Positions 55,652 to 64,000 of a stretch of DNA of 64,000 bases are shown here, piece after piece. Under the pieces are notes generated by a model. It saw only the letters and a program-made list of their open reading frames with translations, searched no databases and was not told the DNA's origin. Origin of the DNA: Yoonia vestfoldensis. GTDB lineage: Bacteria > Pseudomonadota > Alphaproteobacteria > Rhodobacterales > Rhodobacteraceae. The stretch lies in the NCBI RefSeq assembly GCF_002158905.1, contig NZ_CP021431.1, positions 2,418,001-2,482,000 of the forward strand, given 5' to 3'. Position 1 is the stretch's first letter. The number at the start of each line of letters is the position of its first letter. A program made the translations under genes and the position numbers.

Positions 55652-55918
55652 TCAGTTTTTTCGGGGTGGTGATGTCAGGCGAACGCCGCGCCCTCCTGAT
55701 GAGCTTGGCGCACCTTCTCCAATCAGCTCAATACCCGCCAGTTCGAGAGCAGCGATGACTTTTGTCAAGCTGTCGACTACGCCGCGAACATTGCCTGAGC
55801 TTGCTTCCATGCGCTGGATAGTTGGCACGGACAGGCCGGAAAGCTCGGCCAGCGTTTTCTGGTCAATACCGAGAAGTGTACGTGCCGCACGCATTTGGGG
55901 GCCAGTGATCATGGGCAT
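55652..55918 (-). CDS. XRE-type helix-turn-helix protein
   Basis: 88 residues. ITGPQMRAARTLLGIDQKTL, AELSGLSVPTIQRMEASSGN is a lambda-repressor-like HTH. Upstream of and parallel to the sulP gene, ~75 bp apart. Candidate regulator. Confidence 0.82.
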   Translation of the reverse strand: MPMITGPQMRAARTLLGIDQKTLAELSGLSVPTIQRMEASSGNVRGVVDSLTKVIAALELAGIELIGEGAPSSSGGRGVRLTSPPRKN

Positions 55919-56128
55919 ATCCTGTATGGGATATATGTATTTTAGAATATTGAAGTTGATGTTTCAAGTATCAACTTGGCTGTATGTCTTTGATTTCGGT
56001 TGCCACGATCGCTGTAGTGGTCAGGTGTCTTACGATGCTGCTGATCTTTGCAACACGACCTCTGCCCGAAAGGATCAAGCGTCCGGGCGGCAAGAGACCG
56101 GTTACAGATGCGCAATGCATGTCCAGGA

Positions 56129-57403
56129 TTATCGAATGGCGGGATCGGCCTGCGGTATCTCGGTGGGATGGCCGATAAGTACCTCTTCCAACTGTTTGAG
56201 TTCTGTGCCGTGAAATGCCTCTTCGCTCTGTGCAGCCTGAGGGCCGCGGGACAGGGTGTAGGCGAGATCGAAGAACCCCTTTCCGGGCAGGCCGCCGACA
56301 CGGCTGACCACACGCGCCGCAATGAAGGGGCGACCGGCGTCCGCGTCTTCCCGCATCGTCGACTCCAGCGCAGCTGTGATCCTTCGGATGGAGCCCGGCA
56401 TCCAAAAACCAAGAGCGCGCGCCAACGCGCCGTAGGTAATTGGCACACAATCCGGCGCGAGGCTCGCGAGATGCTCGCGGACCTGGCGCGCCAGCGACTT
56501 CTCTTTGTCAGCCGACGCCTCGATCAGGCGGGGCGGCGGGATCTCCCGTGCGGCACCGTCTGGGCCCACTTCCGCCGCCCAGGAACGGCCGGCGCTGCGG
56601 ATGACGATCCGGGTCTTGCCGGCATCGCTTCCTTCCCCCGTCTCGGTCACACCGACCACCGCGCCGCTGCGAAATCCCTCCCGCAGGGCATTAGGGGACA
56701 ACCCCAGCCGTGGTGCAAGATAGGCAGGGTCAAGCGTGATCTGCCCGTCTTCCCAAGCAATGGCGTCCGCGGGTACCATGCGATTTAACATCGGAGAGGT
56801 CCCGTCGCCCCGCGCGTAGAACGGCGTATCGCCAGAGGCGTGATCGGTCACGTCCACGATCTGGGTGATCTGTGGCAGAGCGGCGCGCAGCATCTGCTCC
56901 ACACCTTGGCGCAAGGTGGCCGAAGACGCTGCACAGCCCTGACAGCCGCCGGACATCCGCAGAAACACCGTGCTCCCGTCGACGCGCTCGACGTCGATGC
57001 GCCCGCCATGGGCGGCGACGGAGGGGTTGACCTGGCGCTCAAGCAGATCCTCGACGGCGCGTAGCAAGGCGGCATCGGGGTCTGCGGCCCCGCCATCGCC
57101 GGTCCCGCCAAGCGGCGCATCGGTTTCATCCAGAACCTGCCGGATGGCGGCGGCAATCGCGGGCTTGAGCACCGCCCAGTCCGCATCGGGCGTCTTTTGC
57201 ACCCAGATCGTCGCATCACGCACCTCAGCACGGGTTACCCCGATCAGGGCAAAAAGGGCTTGCGCCAGCGGGGCGTCCTCCGGTCCCTCCCACCGGGCCG
57301 ATTGTCCGGGCTGGATGTCGGCATCAAGTGTAAACCCCATCACCTCTGGATCGGCGCCCGAGGCCTGCGCCTGAATGCGGCGGCGGGGCAAGGGATCAGA
57401 CAT
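56129..57403 (-). CDS. NifU-like Fe-S scaffold protein with C-terminal extension
   Basis: 424 residues from MSDPLPRRR. N-terminal Nfu_N-like part, then the NifU domain with RMSGGCQGCAASSATLRQGV (CxxC cluster ligands) at ~125. The last ~120 residues (YGALARALGFWMPGSIRRIT, RPFIAARVVSRVGGLPGKGF) are a further domain I do not recognise. Overlaps the Mrp gene by 8 bp. It probably builds or passes 4Fe-4S clusters with Mrp. Confidence 0.83.
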   Translation of the reverse strand: MSDPLPRRRIQAQASGADPEVMGFTLDADIQPGQSARWEGPEDAPLAQALFALIGVTRAEVRDATIWVQKTPDADWAVLKPAIAAAIRQVLDETDAPLGGTGDGGAADPDAALLRAVEDLLERQVNPSVAAHGGRIDVERVDGSTVFLRMSGGCQGCAASSATLRQGVEQMLRAALPQITQIVDVTDHASGDTPFYARGDGTSPMLNRMVPADAIAWEDGQITLDPAYLAPRLGLSPNALREGFRSGAVVGVTETGEGSDAGKTRIVIRSAGRSWAAEVGPDGAAREIPPPRLIEASADKEKSLARQVREHLASLAPDCVPITYGALARALGFWMPGSIRRITAALESTMREDADAGRPFIAARVVSRVGGLPGKGFFDLAYTLSRGPQAAQSEEAFHGTELKQLEEVLIGHPTEIPQADPAIR

Positions 57404-58562
57404 CTTCCAGCTCCGTTCCGCGCAGCGCCCGCAGGGCGGCGAAGGGATAGATGCCGCTGGCATGACCGTCGCTGAAAGCAAGGCCGAGGGCGTAGTTGCC
57501 CACGCTCCATACCCGCGTCAGCGCGAGGTCAAGCGCGACGGTTCCAGGATCGAGCAGTCGCTTGCCACTCACTTCGTCCCGGCATTGGGCGCACTGGCAG
57601 GCAAGGCGCAGGTCGCGGTCGGAAAGGTGCTGTTCTGTACCATCGCACCAGCGCAGAGCGAGACCTGTTGCATCGTGATCAAGTGCGGCGAGCCGGTCGG
57701 CTGCACCGCCAGGGCTTGCATTGGCCGGAGCGGGCTTGCCGCTGTCCTCGGCCAGCGTCCAGGCAAAGGGAGTGGCGATCCCCTGCGCGGGGCCGCCCGA
57801 TCCGGCCAGTGTTGCGGCGATCTGGCGATAGGCCGTTGCGGCTGGACTGTCAGGGTGGGCGCGGACAAGGGGGCGGCCCTCGTCGCCACAATCAACCACA
57901 TTCGGGTCGAGTGGCACCTTCCCCAGGAAAGGCACGCCCAATTCCTGCGCGATCGCCTCACCGCCGCCCTGGTGAAAGATATGCGTCACAGTTCCGCAGG
58001 ATGGGCAGGTGAAGCCGCTCATGTTTTCGATCACGCCAAGGATGGGCACATTGACCTGCTCCAGCATCCGCAAGCCCCGACGAGCGATCTTGAGGCTCAC
58101 GTCCTGCGGCGTGCTGACCACCACGGCACCCGATAGCGGAAAGGCCTGCGCCAAGGTCAACTGGATGTCGCCGGTGCCGGGCGGCAGATCGAGCAACAGA
58201 ATATCGAGTTGGCCCCAGTCCACCTGACGTACGAACATCTGCAGGTATTTCGTCACCATCGGTCCGCGCAGGATCGCGGGGCTGTCGTCGTCGCTGAGCA
58301 TGGCCATGGAGATGATCTTGATCCCCTGCGCCTCGGCCGGGATCACCTTCTGATCCGGCGACATGGCGGGCGGTGTGGTGGCCGCACCCAGCATGCGCGG
58401 AATGGAGGGGCCATAGATATCGGCATCCACCACGCCGACAGACAGGCCCATCTCGGCCAGGGCGACGGCGACATTGGCGGTGACCGTCGATTTGCCGACA
58501 CCGCCCTTGCCGCTGCTGATTGCGATCAAGCGAGGCGCTCGTGGGGTCTCAATCCCGGTCAT
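57396..58562 (-). CDS. mrp: Mrp/ApbC-type Fe-S carrier ATPase fused to DUF971
   Basis: 388 residues. Walker A SSGKGGVGKSTVTANVA, LLLDLPPGTGD, CPSCG (cluster-binding CxxC). The last ~95 residues (LALRWCDGTEQHLSDRDLRL, ACQCAQCRDEVSGKRLL) are a DUF971/gamma-butyrobetaine hydroxylase N-type zinc domain. The fusion puts cluster carriage and a second metal domain in one chain. Confidence 0.92.
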   Translation of the reverse strand: MTGIETPRAPRLIAISSGKGGVGKSTVTANVAVALAEMGLSVGVVDADIYGPSIPRMLGAATTPPAMSPDQKVIPAEAQGIKIISMAMLSDDDSPAILRGPMVTKYLQMFVRQVDWGQLDILLLDLPPGTGDIQLTLAQAFPLSGAVVVSTPQDVSLKIARRGLRMLEQVNVPILGVIENMSGFTCPSCGTVTHIFHQGGGEAIAQELGVPFLGKVPLDPNVVDCGDEGRPLVRAHPDSPAATAYRQIAATLAGSGGPAQGIATPFAWTLAEDSGKPAPANASPGGAADRLAALDHDATGLALRWCDGTEQHLSDRDLRLACQCAQCRDEVSGKRLLDPGTVALDLALTRVWSVGNYALGLAFSDGHASGIYPFAALRALRGTELEDV

Positions 58563-59163
58563 CTGGTTCTCCCTTAATCAGCATCTTGGGCACTATACTG
58601 GGCGTGGTACCTTGGTAGCTTGCACACAGTTGGTCGATGTCGTCGGTGGCCAGCTCGGATGCCATGCAAGCGCAATACCCACTGCCGTTGGCAGGTGTGA
58701 AATGGCTGCAATCCTGGCATGTACCAAAGGTTGGCACATCCCTCAAACCTGCGAGCGCATAGGCCATGCGCGACAGTGTTTTGAGGAAATGGTCCCGCTC
58801 ATCTTCCTGAAGCTGCCCGATCACATTGATCAGATCGTTTAGTGGGTCCTCAAGCAGCATCGCGCGGCCCGTTTCAGTCAAATCAAGGCGAACGCTGCGC
58901 TGGTCGCGGTCCGAGCGCTGGCGGGTGATAAGGCCAAGGCCCTCGAGGGTCTTGATAATCTGTGAGGCTGTGCCCCGCGTCGTGGCCTGAAAACTTGCGA
59001 AGCCCGAGGGTGTGCGGGTGCTGCCATTGGCCCGCGCAAAGAACCGCAGGCAGGTCCACTGCGCCGCCGTCAGGCTGGATCCACGATCCTCACTGCACGC
59101 AGCGCGGCCGACATGGACGAGCAGTTCGGCGATGCGGTCTGGTGTTTGACGTTGGTTGATCAT
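58549..59163 (-). CDS. MarR-type regulator with cysteine-rich tail
   Basis: 204 residues. wHTH at ~25-105 (SLTAAQWTCLRFFARANGS, TASQIIKTLEGLGLITRQRS, DRDQRSVRLDLTETGRAM). The C-terminus has FGTCQDCSHFTPANGSGYCACM and a further Cys, a possible Fe-S or zinc site. First gene of the Fe-S operon; overlaps mrp by 14 bp. Likely senses cluster status or redox. Confidence 0.85.
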   Translation of the reverse strand: MINQRQTPDRIAELLVHVGRAACSEDRGSSLTAAQWTCLRFFARANGSTRTPSGFASFQATTRGTASQIIKTLEGLGLITRQRSDRDQRSVRLDLTETGRAMLLEDPLNDLINVIGQLQEDERDHFLKTLSRMAYALAGLRDVPTFGTCQDCSHFTPANGSGYCACMASELATDDIDQLCASYQGTTPSIVPKMLIKGEPDDRD

Positions 59164-59248
59164 GGATAATTAGTAGCGAAGCGAAATCACTTTGACAAGC
59201 GTGATGGCAGGAGACTAGTTTCGAATCAAAATCAAATGAGTCTTCGTG

Positions 59249-60103
59249 ATGAACAAGCATGCCCCGAATTGGGGAACCCGTACCCGCCGTGCCCGCAGCG
59301 CCGACATGCTATCGGCCGAGGAGGAAAGTCATCTGGTGCGCGCCTGGCAAGACCACGGCGACGAGAAAGCGCGCGACACGCTGATCCGCGCCTTCGCGCC
59401 CATGGCCGCGGCAAAAGCCAAGCAATCTGCGCCGGGAGGCGGAGAGGCCGACCACGATCTGGTGCAGCAAGCCAATATTGGACTTCTCAAGGCAGCCGAT
59501 CGTTTTGATCCAGATCGTGGCTATCGATTTTCAACCTATGCTGTCTGGTGGATCCGTGCCGAAATTCAGGAGTACAAGCGCGCGAATGTGTCAGTTGTCC
59601 GGCGACCTAATTCCGCGCAGTCTCGAAAAGTGGCCAGCCTCCTCGCGCGTCTAGACACCACGATGGCGGCCAATCCCGATCGGTCTGAGGCAAATGAGAG
59701 CATCGCCAACGATCTCGGTATCCCTATCGATCGCTTGGCCGATCTAAGCGCTCAGATCACTGGCAGGGATTACTCCTTGAATGTCCCGGCCCTCAATGAC
59801 CAGAGCCAAGATCGCTTGGCCCTGCTGGTTGATCCGGCCAGTCTCGACGAACCGGCGGCCCTTCACCGTCTAGACACGGCGAACCTGCGCCGTGCGCTTG
59901 TCCAGGCGCTCTCCGATTTACCGGACCGGGAGCGGAAAATCGTTGTGGCCACTCAGCTATACGACCCACCCGCGACGCTTGACGCTCTGGGCTCGGCTTA
60001 TGGCATCTCGAGGGAACGCGTTCGCCAGTTGCGCGAACGTGGCTTTGAAAGGCTTCGCGATATTTTACGGGAGCGCGATCTGGCGCCTGAGAGTTTCCTG
60101 TAA
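59249..60103 (+). CDS. RpoH-like sigma factor (sigma-70 family)
   Basis: 284 residues. Region 2: LVQQANIGLLKAADRFDPDR, GYRFSTYAVWWIRAEIQEYK. Region 4: ALSDLPDRERKIVV, ISRERVRQLRERGFERLRDI. Region 2 matches RpoH, but the following stretch (SVVRRPNSAQSRKVASLLAR) differs from the housekeeping heat-shock sigma, so it is probably an accessory paralogue. GTG at 59246 is an alternative start. Confidence 0.87.
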   Translation: MNKHAPNWGTRTRRARSADMLSAEEESHLVRAWQDHGDEKARDTLIRAFAPMAAAKAKQSAPGGGEADHDLVQQANIGLLKAADRFDPDRGYRFSTYAVWWIRAEIQEYKRANVSVVRRPNSAQSRKVASLLARLDTTMAANPDRSEANESIANDLGIPIDRLADLSAQITGRDYSLNVPALNDQSQDRLALLVDPASLDEPAALHRLDTANLRRALVQALSDLPDRERKIVVATQLYDPPATLDALGSAYGISRERVRQLRERGFERLRDILRERDLAPESFL

Positions 60104-60302
60104 TGTCGACAGGCTGAAGCACGCGCGCAAAGCCTTTGCTCTGCTGCAGGCCGCCAACGCGGCGCATGTGGCGCGCCAGATTATTGCAGAAGCGTTCGCG
60201 GGCATCATCGCGCGGGGCGTTGTGCGGCTTTAAGACTCGACGCGGACGCAGAAACGATTGCAGGCGCGCTTGATGGTTTTGCTACCGTTCCATCAGCTCA
60301 GA
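60104..60302. other. Intergenic region between sigma factor and thiX
   Basis: Contains an open stretch reading KHARKAFALLQAANAAHVAR to a stop at 60233, without a start codon. Possibly a gene remnant. No terminator recognised. Confidence 0.4.
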
Positions 60303-61058
60303 TCAGGCAATCGAAAGCCGTCTTGACACCCATCTGGAAAGGGCTTCGACAACGACCCAAAGACAAAGAGAAAGGCCGGCGAGCATAATCAGAGCGGCAA
60401 ACATCAACGCAGTCTGACCTCGACCATTGGCCATCAACATCAGGTGCCCCAATCCTTGAGACGACCCAACCCATTCGCCGATCAGCACAGCCAGCGGGCC
60501 ATAGACCACGGCCAACCGTAGCCCGGAAAGCAGACCCGGCACCGCATAAGGCAAGCGTAGCAAGAATGTCTCGCGCCAACGCCCTGCCCCCGACAGGCGC
60601 GACAGATCGGAAAGGCCCGGGGGCAATGCCATCAGCCGGTCAAACAGCGCCGAGGCAATCGGGAAATACGTCACAAGGGCAATCGTCACGATCTTGGACG
60701 GCATGCCGTATCCCAGCCAAAGGGTAATCACCGGAGCAAGCGCAAAGACCGGAACGGCCTGCGCCACCACCAGCATCGGGCGCAAGAGCCATCGCGCGCG
60801 GCGCGACAGCGCCAGCAGGATTGCCGTTTCGACGCCCAAAATAATTCCGATGCCAAGACCAATGCCAAGGTTGCCCGCCGACCACAGCGCGTTTTGCCAC
60901 AGTAATCCGGCATTGTCCCAAAGGGCCTGAGCGACAAGGCCCGGACCCGGCAGAATGAACCGTGGCACGTCCGTAAGGCTCACCACTGCTTGCCATAGGG
61001 CCAGGGCCGACAGCAGCACGAGAACCCCGCGCCACAGGCCGAAAACGGCATTCCACAT
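60303..61058 (-). CDS. thiX: ABC transporter permease for thiamine precursor (ThiX-like)
   Basis: 251 residues, six membrane segments, EAA-like loop at LPPGLSDLSRLSGAGRWRET and a final MFAALIMLAGLSLCLWVVVE. Downstream of thiZ, tenA and thiY, matching the ThiXYZ (HMP precursor) system. ATG at 61058; 61061 is a TTG. Confidence 0.87.
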   Translation of the reverse strand: MWNAVFGLWRGVLVLLSALALWQAVVSLTDVPRFILPGPGLVAQALWDNAGLLWQNALWSAGNLGIGLGIGIILGVETAILLALSRRARWLLRPMLVVAQAVPVFALAPVITLWLGYGMPSKIVTIALVTYFPIASALFDRLMALPPGLSDLSRLSGAGRWRETFLLRLPYAVPGLLSGLRLAVVYGPLAVLIGEWVGSSQGLGHLMLMANGRGQTALMFAALIMLAGLSLCLWVVVEALSRWVSRRLSIA

Positions 61059-61080
61059 CAATTTGCCACCGTTGCGGGGA

Positions 61081-61794
61081 TTAGGCGCATCCTTTGCAAC
61101 AGCGCCGCCTGTACGGCGATCGTGGCAGGGGCCTCTGGCGCGCGGGGGGTATGTCAGGCGGCAGGGTGCAGGGCGCGATGCCTGCCCGCGTCAGGACCCA
61201 TGCACAATCGGCGAGGCGGACCGCCTCTGCCGGATCATGGGTGATCAAAACCACCGTGCGCCCAGCCAGCAGTCTTGCCGCCAAATCCTGCATCGTATGG
61301 CGTGTCATCGCATCCAGCGCCGAAAAGGGCTCGTCCAGCAGCACAATGGCGCGATCTTCGTAGAGCGTCCTTGCGAGCGCTACCCGCTGGCGTTGCCCCG
61401 CAGAAAGATGTGAAGGCTTCCGCGCCGCCAAGTCGGCAAGACCGACCTGTGCCAAAAGCGTTTTGGCCCGATCGGGCCGAGGGCGTTCGCCCCGCAACCG
61501 CGCGCAGATCGTGACATTGTCCAGCGCGCTTGCCCAAGGCAAAAGCTGATCGTCCTGCGCCATCATGGCAACGCGCGAAGCTATAGGCGCGCCATCACAG
61601 GCCGTGATGTCGCCGTCAAGACGGGCAGCACTGGGCAGTGCCGCGATCAGTCGCAAGAGCGATGTCTTGCCAACTCCGGAAGGCCCCAGAAGCACGCTCC
61701 ATTGCTCTGCGGGCAGTTTCAGGTCGAAGGCGTCGATCAGGGTTGTTTCACCGCTGTGCAGCCGTCCCGCTAAATGAAGGGCAGGTGCCGTCAT
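61081..61794 (-). CDS. thiZ: ABC transporter ATPase for thiamine precursor (ThiZ-like)
   Basis: 237 residues from MTAPALHLAGRLHSG. Walker A GPSGVGKTS, signature HLSAGQRQRVALARTL, Walker B IVLLDEPFSALD. Overlaps tenA by ATGA. The C-terminus (after IPPARQRPLP) is Arg-rich, unlike the family, and could be altered. Confidence 0.9.
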   Translation of the reverse strand: MTAPALHLAGRLHSGETTLIDAFDLKLPAEQWSVLLGPSGVGKTSLLRLIAALPSAARLDGDITACDGAPIASRVAMMAQDDQLLPWASALDNVTICARLRGERPRPDRAKTLLAQVGLADLAARKPSHLSAGQRQRVALARTLYEDRAIVLLDEPFSALDAMTRHTMQDLAARLLAGRTVVLITHDPAEAVRLADCAWVLTRAGIAPCTLPPDIPPARQRPLPRSPYRRRCCKGCA

Positions 61795-62474
61795 TCTATG
61801 GCCGGGTTTTGCGCCATGTCCCAAAAGCCTATTTCGAGCTGGGTGGCAGTGGCAAAGCGCGCCTGAAGCTCTTCAGCCCGCGGTAGATCGGTCCAACCCG
61901 GCCCAAGACGCCGGAGCAGCGCACCATCGATCAGCGCGCCGACATCCCGGCACAGGGTCTGATATTCAATGCCGCCATAGGTGGCGCACCAATCCGCATA
62001 GGGTCCAGTATTTCCTGCAAGGCGCGCACCGATCTCACCATAGCCCAGCACGCAGGGGGCCAGCGCCGCCATCAGGTCCAGAAAGTCACCTGAATAGCCT
62101 GCCTCAAGCACATAGCGGGTATAGGCGAGGTTCCCCGTCGCCTCGGGTGTGGCTTCCAATGTGGCGCGATCGATCCCATGGGCGGCACAGGTTTGGACAT
62201 GCAGCGGCATTTCCACATGCACCAAGGCGTGAACAGTAGCGCTGACAGCCGCCAATTCATCCAGGGTCCCAGCCTTTGCCGCCGCCAAGGCCCAGGCGCG
62301 GGCGAAATGAATCAGGAATACATAATCCTGCCGCAGATATTGCAGATAGCAGGCCTGCGGCAGTGACCCATCCCGCAGCCCCTCGACAAAAGCGTGATGG
62401 GTGTAGGCGTCCCAATCCGTCCCGGCGTCGGCTCTCCACAGCGCAAAGGCCTGACCATAGTCGGGTGCGCTCAT
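61791..62474 (-). CDS. tenA: Thiaminase II / aminopyrimidine aminohydrolase
   Basis: 227 residues. HHAFVEGLRDGSLPQACYLQ, YLRQDYVFLIHFARAWAL, HVEMPLHVQTCAAHGI and YGEIGARLA are TenA regions; Cys in ALAPCVLGYGEIG is the nucleophile. It deaminates aminopyrimidine from degraded thiamine for reuse. Fits with the ThiXYZ importer. Confidence 0.93.
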   Translation of the reverse strand: MSAPDYGQAFALWRADAGTDWDAYTHHAFVEGLRDGSLPQACYLQYLRQDYVFLIHFARAWALAAAKAGTLDELAAVSATVHALVHVEMPLHVQTCAAHGIDRATLEATPEATGNLAYTRYVLEAGYSGDFLDLMAALAPCVLGYGEIGARLAGNTGPYADWCATYGGIEYQTLCRDVGALIDGALLRRLGPGWTDLPRAEELQARFATATQLEIGFWDMAQNPAIE

Positions 62475-63418
62475 TGCGCGGGCTCCGCCGTTACATCAGT
62501 CACCAGATCGGCGGCGGGAATAGCAGCTGCCACAGCCCCTCGATCGACCAGAAAGGCTTCGAACCGGTTGTAGCGCCCCTGATCCACAGCGGCAGGCCGG
62601 GTCGCAAAGCGTGGCCAGGTATCGCCCCAGGCGCGGGAATTCAATTCGTTGCGCAACTCGGCGCTGGTGGCAAAAAATATCTCTCCAGCACCTTCGGGGT
62701 CGTTCAGAATGTAGGCGGTGGCGCGTTCGGTGGCCAGCAGGAAGCGAGCAATCATGTCATGGTCCATGTCTTGGGCGCGCGCCACATAGATCAACTCGTC
62801 ATAAGACGGCACGCCTTCGGCCTCGGGATAGAAGCAGCGCCCCTCCACGCCTTCGATATCCATCTGGTTCAGTTCGAAATTGCGAAACGCGCCAATCACC
62901 CCGTCGACCTGACCAGACATCAAGGCAGGCGAAATCGACCACCCGATATTGATCTGCTCTACCTCGGTCGGAGAGACTCCACTATGGGCAAGCATGGCAG
63001 CCAAGAGCATTTCCTGCACACCGGCCACGGCAAAACCAACCTTGCGCCCTGCCAGATCCGCAACCGATTGCACCGGCCCGTCAGCACGCACCACAAGACA
63101 GGTCAGCGGTGTTTCGATCAGCGTGCCAACCCGCACCAGGTCTAGCCCTTCACGGCGGTTCAGGTGCAATTCAGGCTGGTAGGAGACTGCCAGATCGACG
63201 CGACCGGCCGCCACCATACGCGGCGGATCGTTGGGATCGGCGGGGGTGATCAACTCCACCTCGAGCCCGGCTTCCGCGAAATATCCCAGCTCCTCGGCAA
63301 GGATGATCGGTCCGTGATCGGGGTTGATGAACCAGTCCAGCATCAAGGTCATGCGGTCCTGTGCCAAGGCGGGGGTGACCATCAATGTCATGGCGAGCGT
63401 TGCAGCAATATATTTCAA
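62471..63418 (-). CDS. thiY: ABC transporter binding protein for thiamine precursor (ThiY-like, NMT1/THI5)
   Basis: 315 residues with a leader MKYIAATLAMTLMVTPALAQ. LDWFINPDHGPIILAEELGY is the THI5/NMT1 start and the pyrimidine-binding region follows. Binds formylaminopyrimidine-type precursors in the periplasm. Confidence 0.92.
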   Translation of the reverse strand: MKYIAATLAMTLMVTPALAQDRMTLMLDWFINPDHGPIILAEELGYFAEAGLEVELITPADPNDPPRMVAAGRVDLAVSYQPELHLNRREGLDLVRVGTLIETPLTCLVVRADGPVQSVADLAGRKVGFAVAGVQEMLLAAMLAHSGVSPTEVEQINIGWSISPALMSGQVDGVIGAFRNFELNQMDIEGVEGRCFYPEAEGVPSYDELIYVARAQDMDHDMIARFLLATERATAYILNDPEGAGEIFFATSAELRNELNSRAWGDTWPRFATRPAAVDQGRYNRFEAFLVDRGAVAAAIPAADLVTDVTAEPAQ

Positions 63419-63451
63419 GGTTTTCTCCTGGGTCGGGTTTAAGGATAGGTG

Positions 63452-64000
63452 TCAGGCGTCGGGCAGAGCGAGCAGGGCAATATCGCCTGCCCATCTGTCA
63501 CGCAGTGCAAGACCTGCGTGATGGGCGCGCAGGCCGGTGCGGCAGGCCAGCACGATGCGCGTGCTCTCGGGCGGCAATGCGAGATCCGGCAACGCATCGG
63601 GCGGCAGGTGCAGCGCGGTATCGAGAAATGGGGCAAGGACTTCACTGCGCAGATCGATGACGAGGTCGCCGGCCGAAATTTGGCTCGCTGCAAGGAAGGA
63701 CACTGCGTTTTCGGGCTCCGGGGTGCCGTCGAACCGAAAGCCCGACATGCGCCAGCTTGCGGCGTCCAGTATCATCATCTGGCCCAAGGGCGAGGGTGTG
63801 GACCCCAGCAAAACCGACAGTGCCATCTGGGCCTGCAGCGCCCCCATCATCGCTACAACCGGGCCCAGAACGCCTGCGGTCGCACAGGTGGCAGCAGTCT
63901 GGGGCAAGTCGGGGAAGACAGCGCGCAACGAGGGTGCCGAGGCACAAAAGCCGCCCACATACCCCGAAAGGCCAAGCGCCGAGGCTGAAATCAGGGGTTT
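63452..64000 (-). CDS. thiF: ThiF/MoeB family adenylyltransferase with rhodanese domain (5' end outside window)
   Basis: Frame is open through the right edge (KPLISASALGLSGYVGG). Middle: FPDLPQTAATCATAGVLGPV and MMGALQAQMALSVLLG, as in E1-like sulfur-carrier activators; then a rhodanese-type RIVLACRTGLRA with its Cys. It would charge ThiS for thiazole synthesis. First visible gene of the thiamine operon; the start and promoter lie outside. Confidence 0.82.
   Translation of the reverse strand, partial: KPLISASALGLSGYVGGFCASAPSLRAVFPDLPQTAATCATAGVLGPVVAMMGALQAQMALSVLLGSTPSPLGQMMILDAASWRMSGFRFDGTPEPENAVSFLAASQISAGDLVIDLRSEVLAPFLDTALHLPPDALPDLALPPESTRIVLACRTGLRAHHAGLALRDRWAGDIALLALPDA

Noticed and set aside
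60104-60233. Open stretch KHARKAFALLQAANAAHVAR as a gene
   Set aside because: No start codon in frame after the sigma-factor stop; possibly a remnant only.

Overview
The window reads as accessory DNA of an alphaproteobacterium, most likely Rhodobacteraceae (roseobacter group). Reasons: GC-rich coding DNA, a beta-hydroxyaspartate-type gene set, an FMN riboswitch ahead of a type II lumazine synthase, an RpoH-like sigma factor, and a strong resemblance of most proteins to that family. The density of insertion sequences (IS5/IS903-like twice, IS3, IS630, IS110, IS256, IS481) and of broken genes suggests a plasmid, chromid or genomic island. This is inference; no replication gene is visible.

Layout. 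(1) 1-2515: the end of a DUF917 gene and a family-5 ABC binding protein. (2) 2676-8676, minus: a six-gene surface-sugar operon (glucose-1-phosphate cytidylyltransferase, two SDR epimerases/dehydratases, RfbC-like 3,5-epimerase, RgpF-like protein, methyltransferase). (3) 9154-31617: two identical IS5/IS903-type copies in the same orientation enclose about 20 kb. It holds a variant Rut-type N-heterocycle degradation cluster (11.1-24.2 kb): RutA, RutF, RutE, an isochorismatase-fold hydrolase, three amidase-signature enzymes, a very small AtzG-like subunit, a ribose-type ABC importer, an MFS carrier and a GntR/UTRA regulator. Five copies of the palindrome TGTCCGGACA (one with a mismatch) lie at its promoters. 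After it come IS3 debris, a glycosyltransferase split by IS630, and a small sugar/polyol operon (FGGY kinase and two SDRs). (4) 31.6-34.8 kb: IS110 and IS256, then an FMN riboswitch with ribH2 and two chimeric gene remnants.

(5) 35.2-50.7 kb: a LuxR-type regulator with a MalT-like helical body, then two convergent operons. The rightward one encodes an Asp/Glu/hydantoin racemase-family protein, a polyamine-type ABC importer, hydantoinase A, DUF917 and L-serine dehydratase. The leftward one encodes a DadA-type dehydrogenase and BhcB-, BhcC- and BhcD-like enzymes of the beta-hydroxyaspartate cycle, without the aminotransferase BhcA. Both operons start at the same 18-bp inverted repeat plus a conserved flank (36809 and 50637), so they look like one regulon. 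(6) 50.7-64 kb: IS481 debris over a broken serine hydrolase, a sterol-desaturase-family gene with TetR, a SulP transporter with a small winged-helix gene, an Fe-S assembly operon (MarR with a cysteine-rich tail, Mrp-DUF971, NifU-like), an RpoH-like sigma factor, and a thiamine-precursor salvage operon (thiF-like, thiY, tenA, thiZ, thiX) that runs off the right edge.

The two most notable systems are the GntR/TGTCCGGACA heterocycle regulon and the LuxR-bounded hydantoin/beta-hydroxyaspartate locus. Their substrates cannot be settled from sequence alone.
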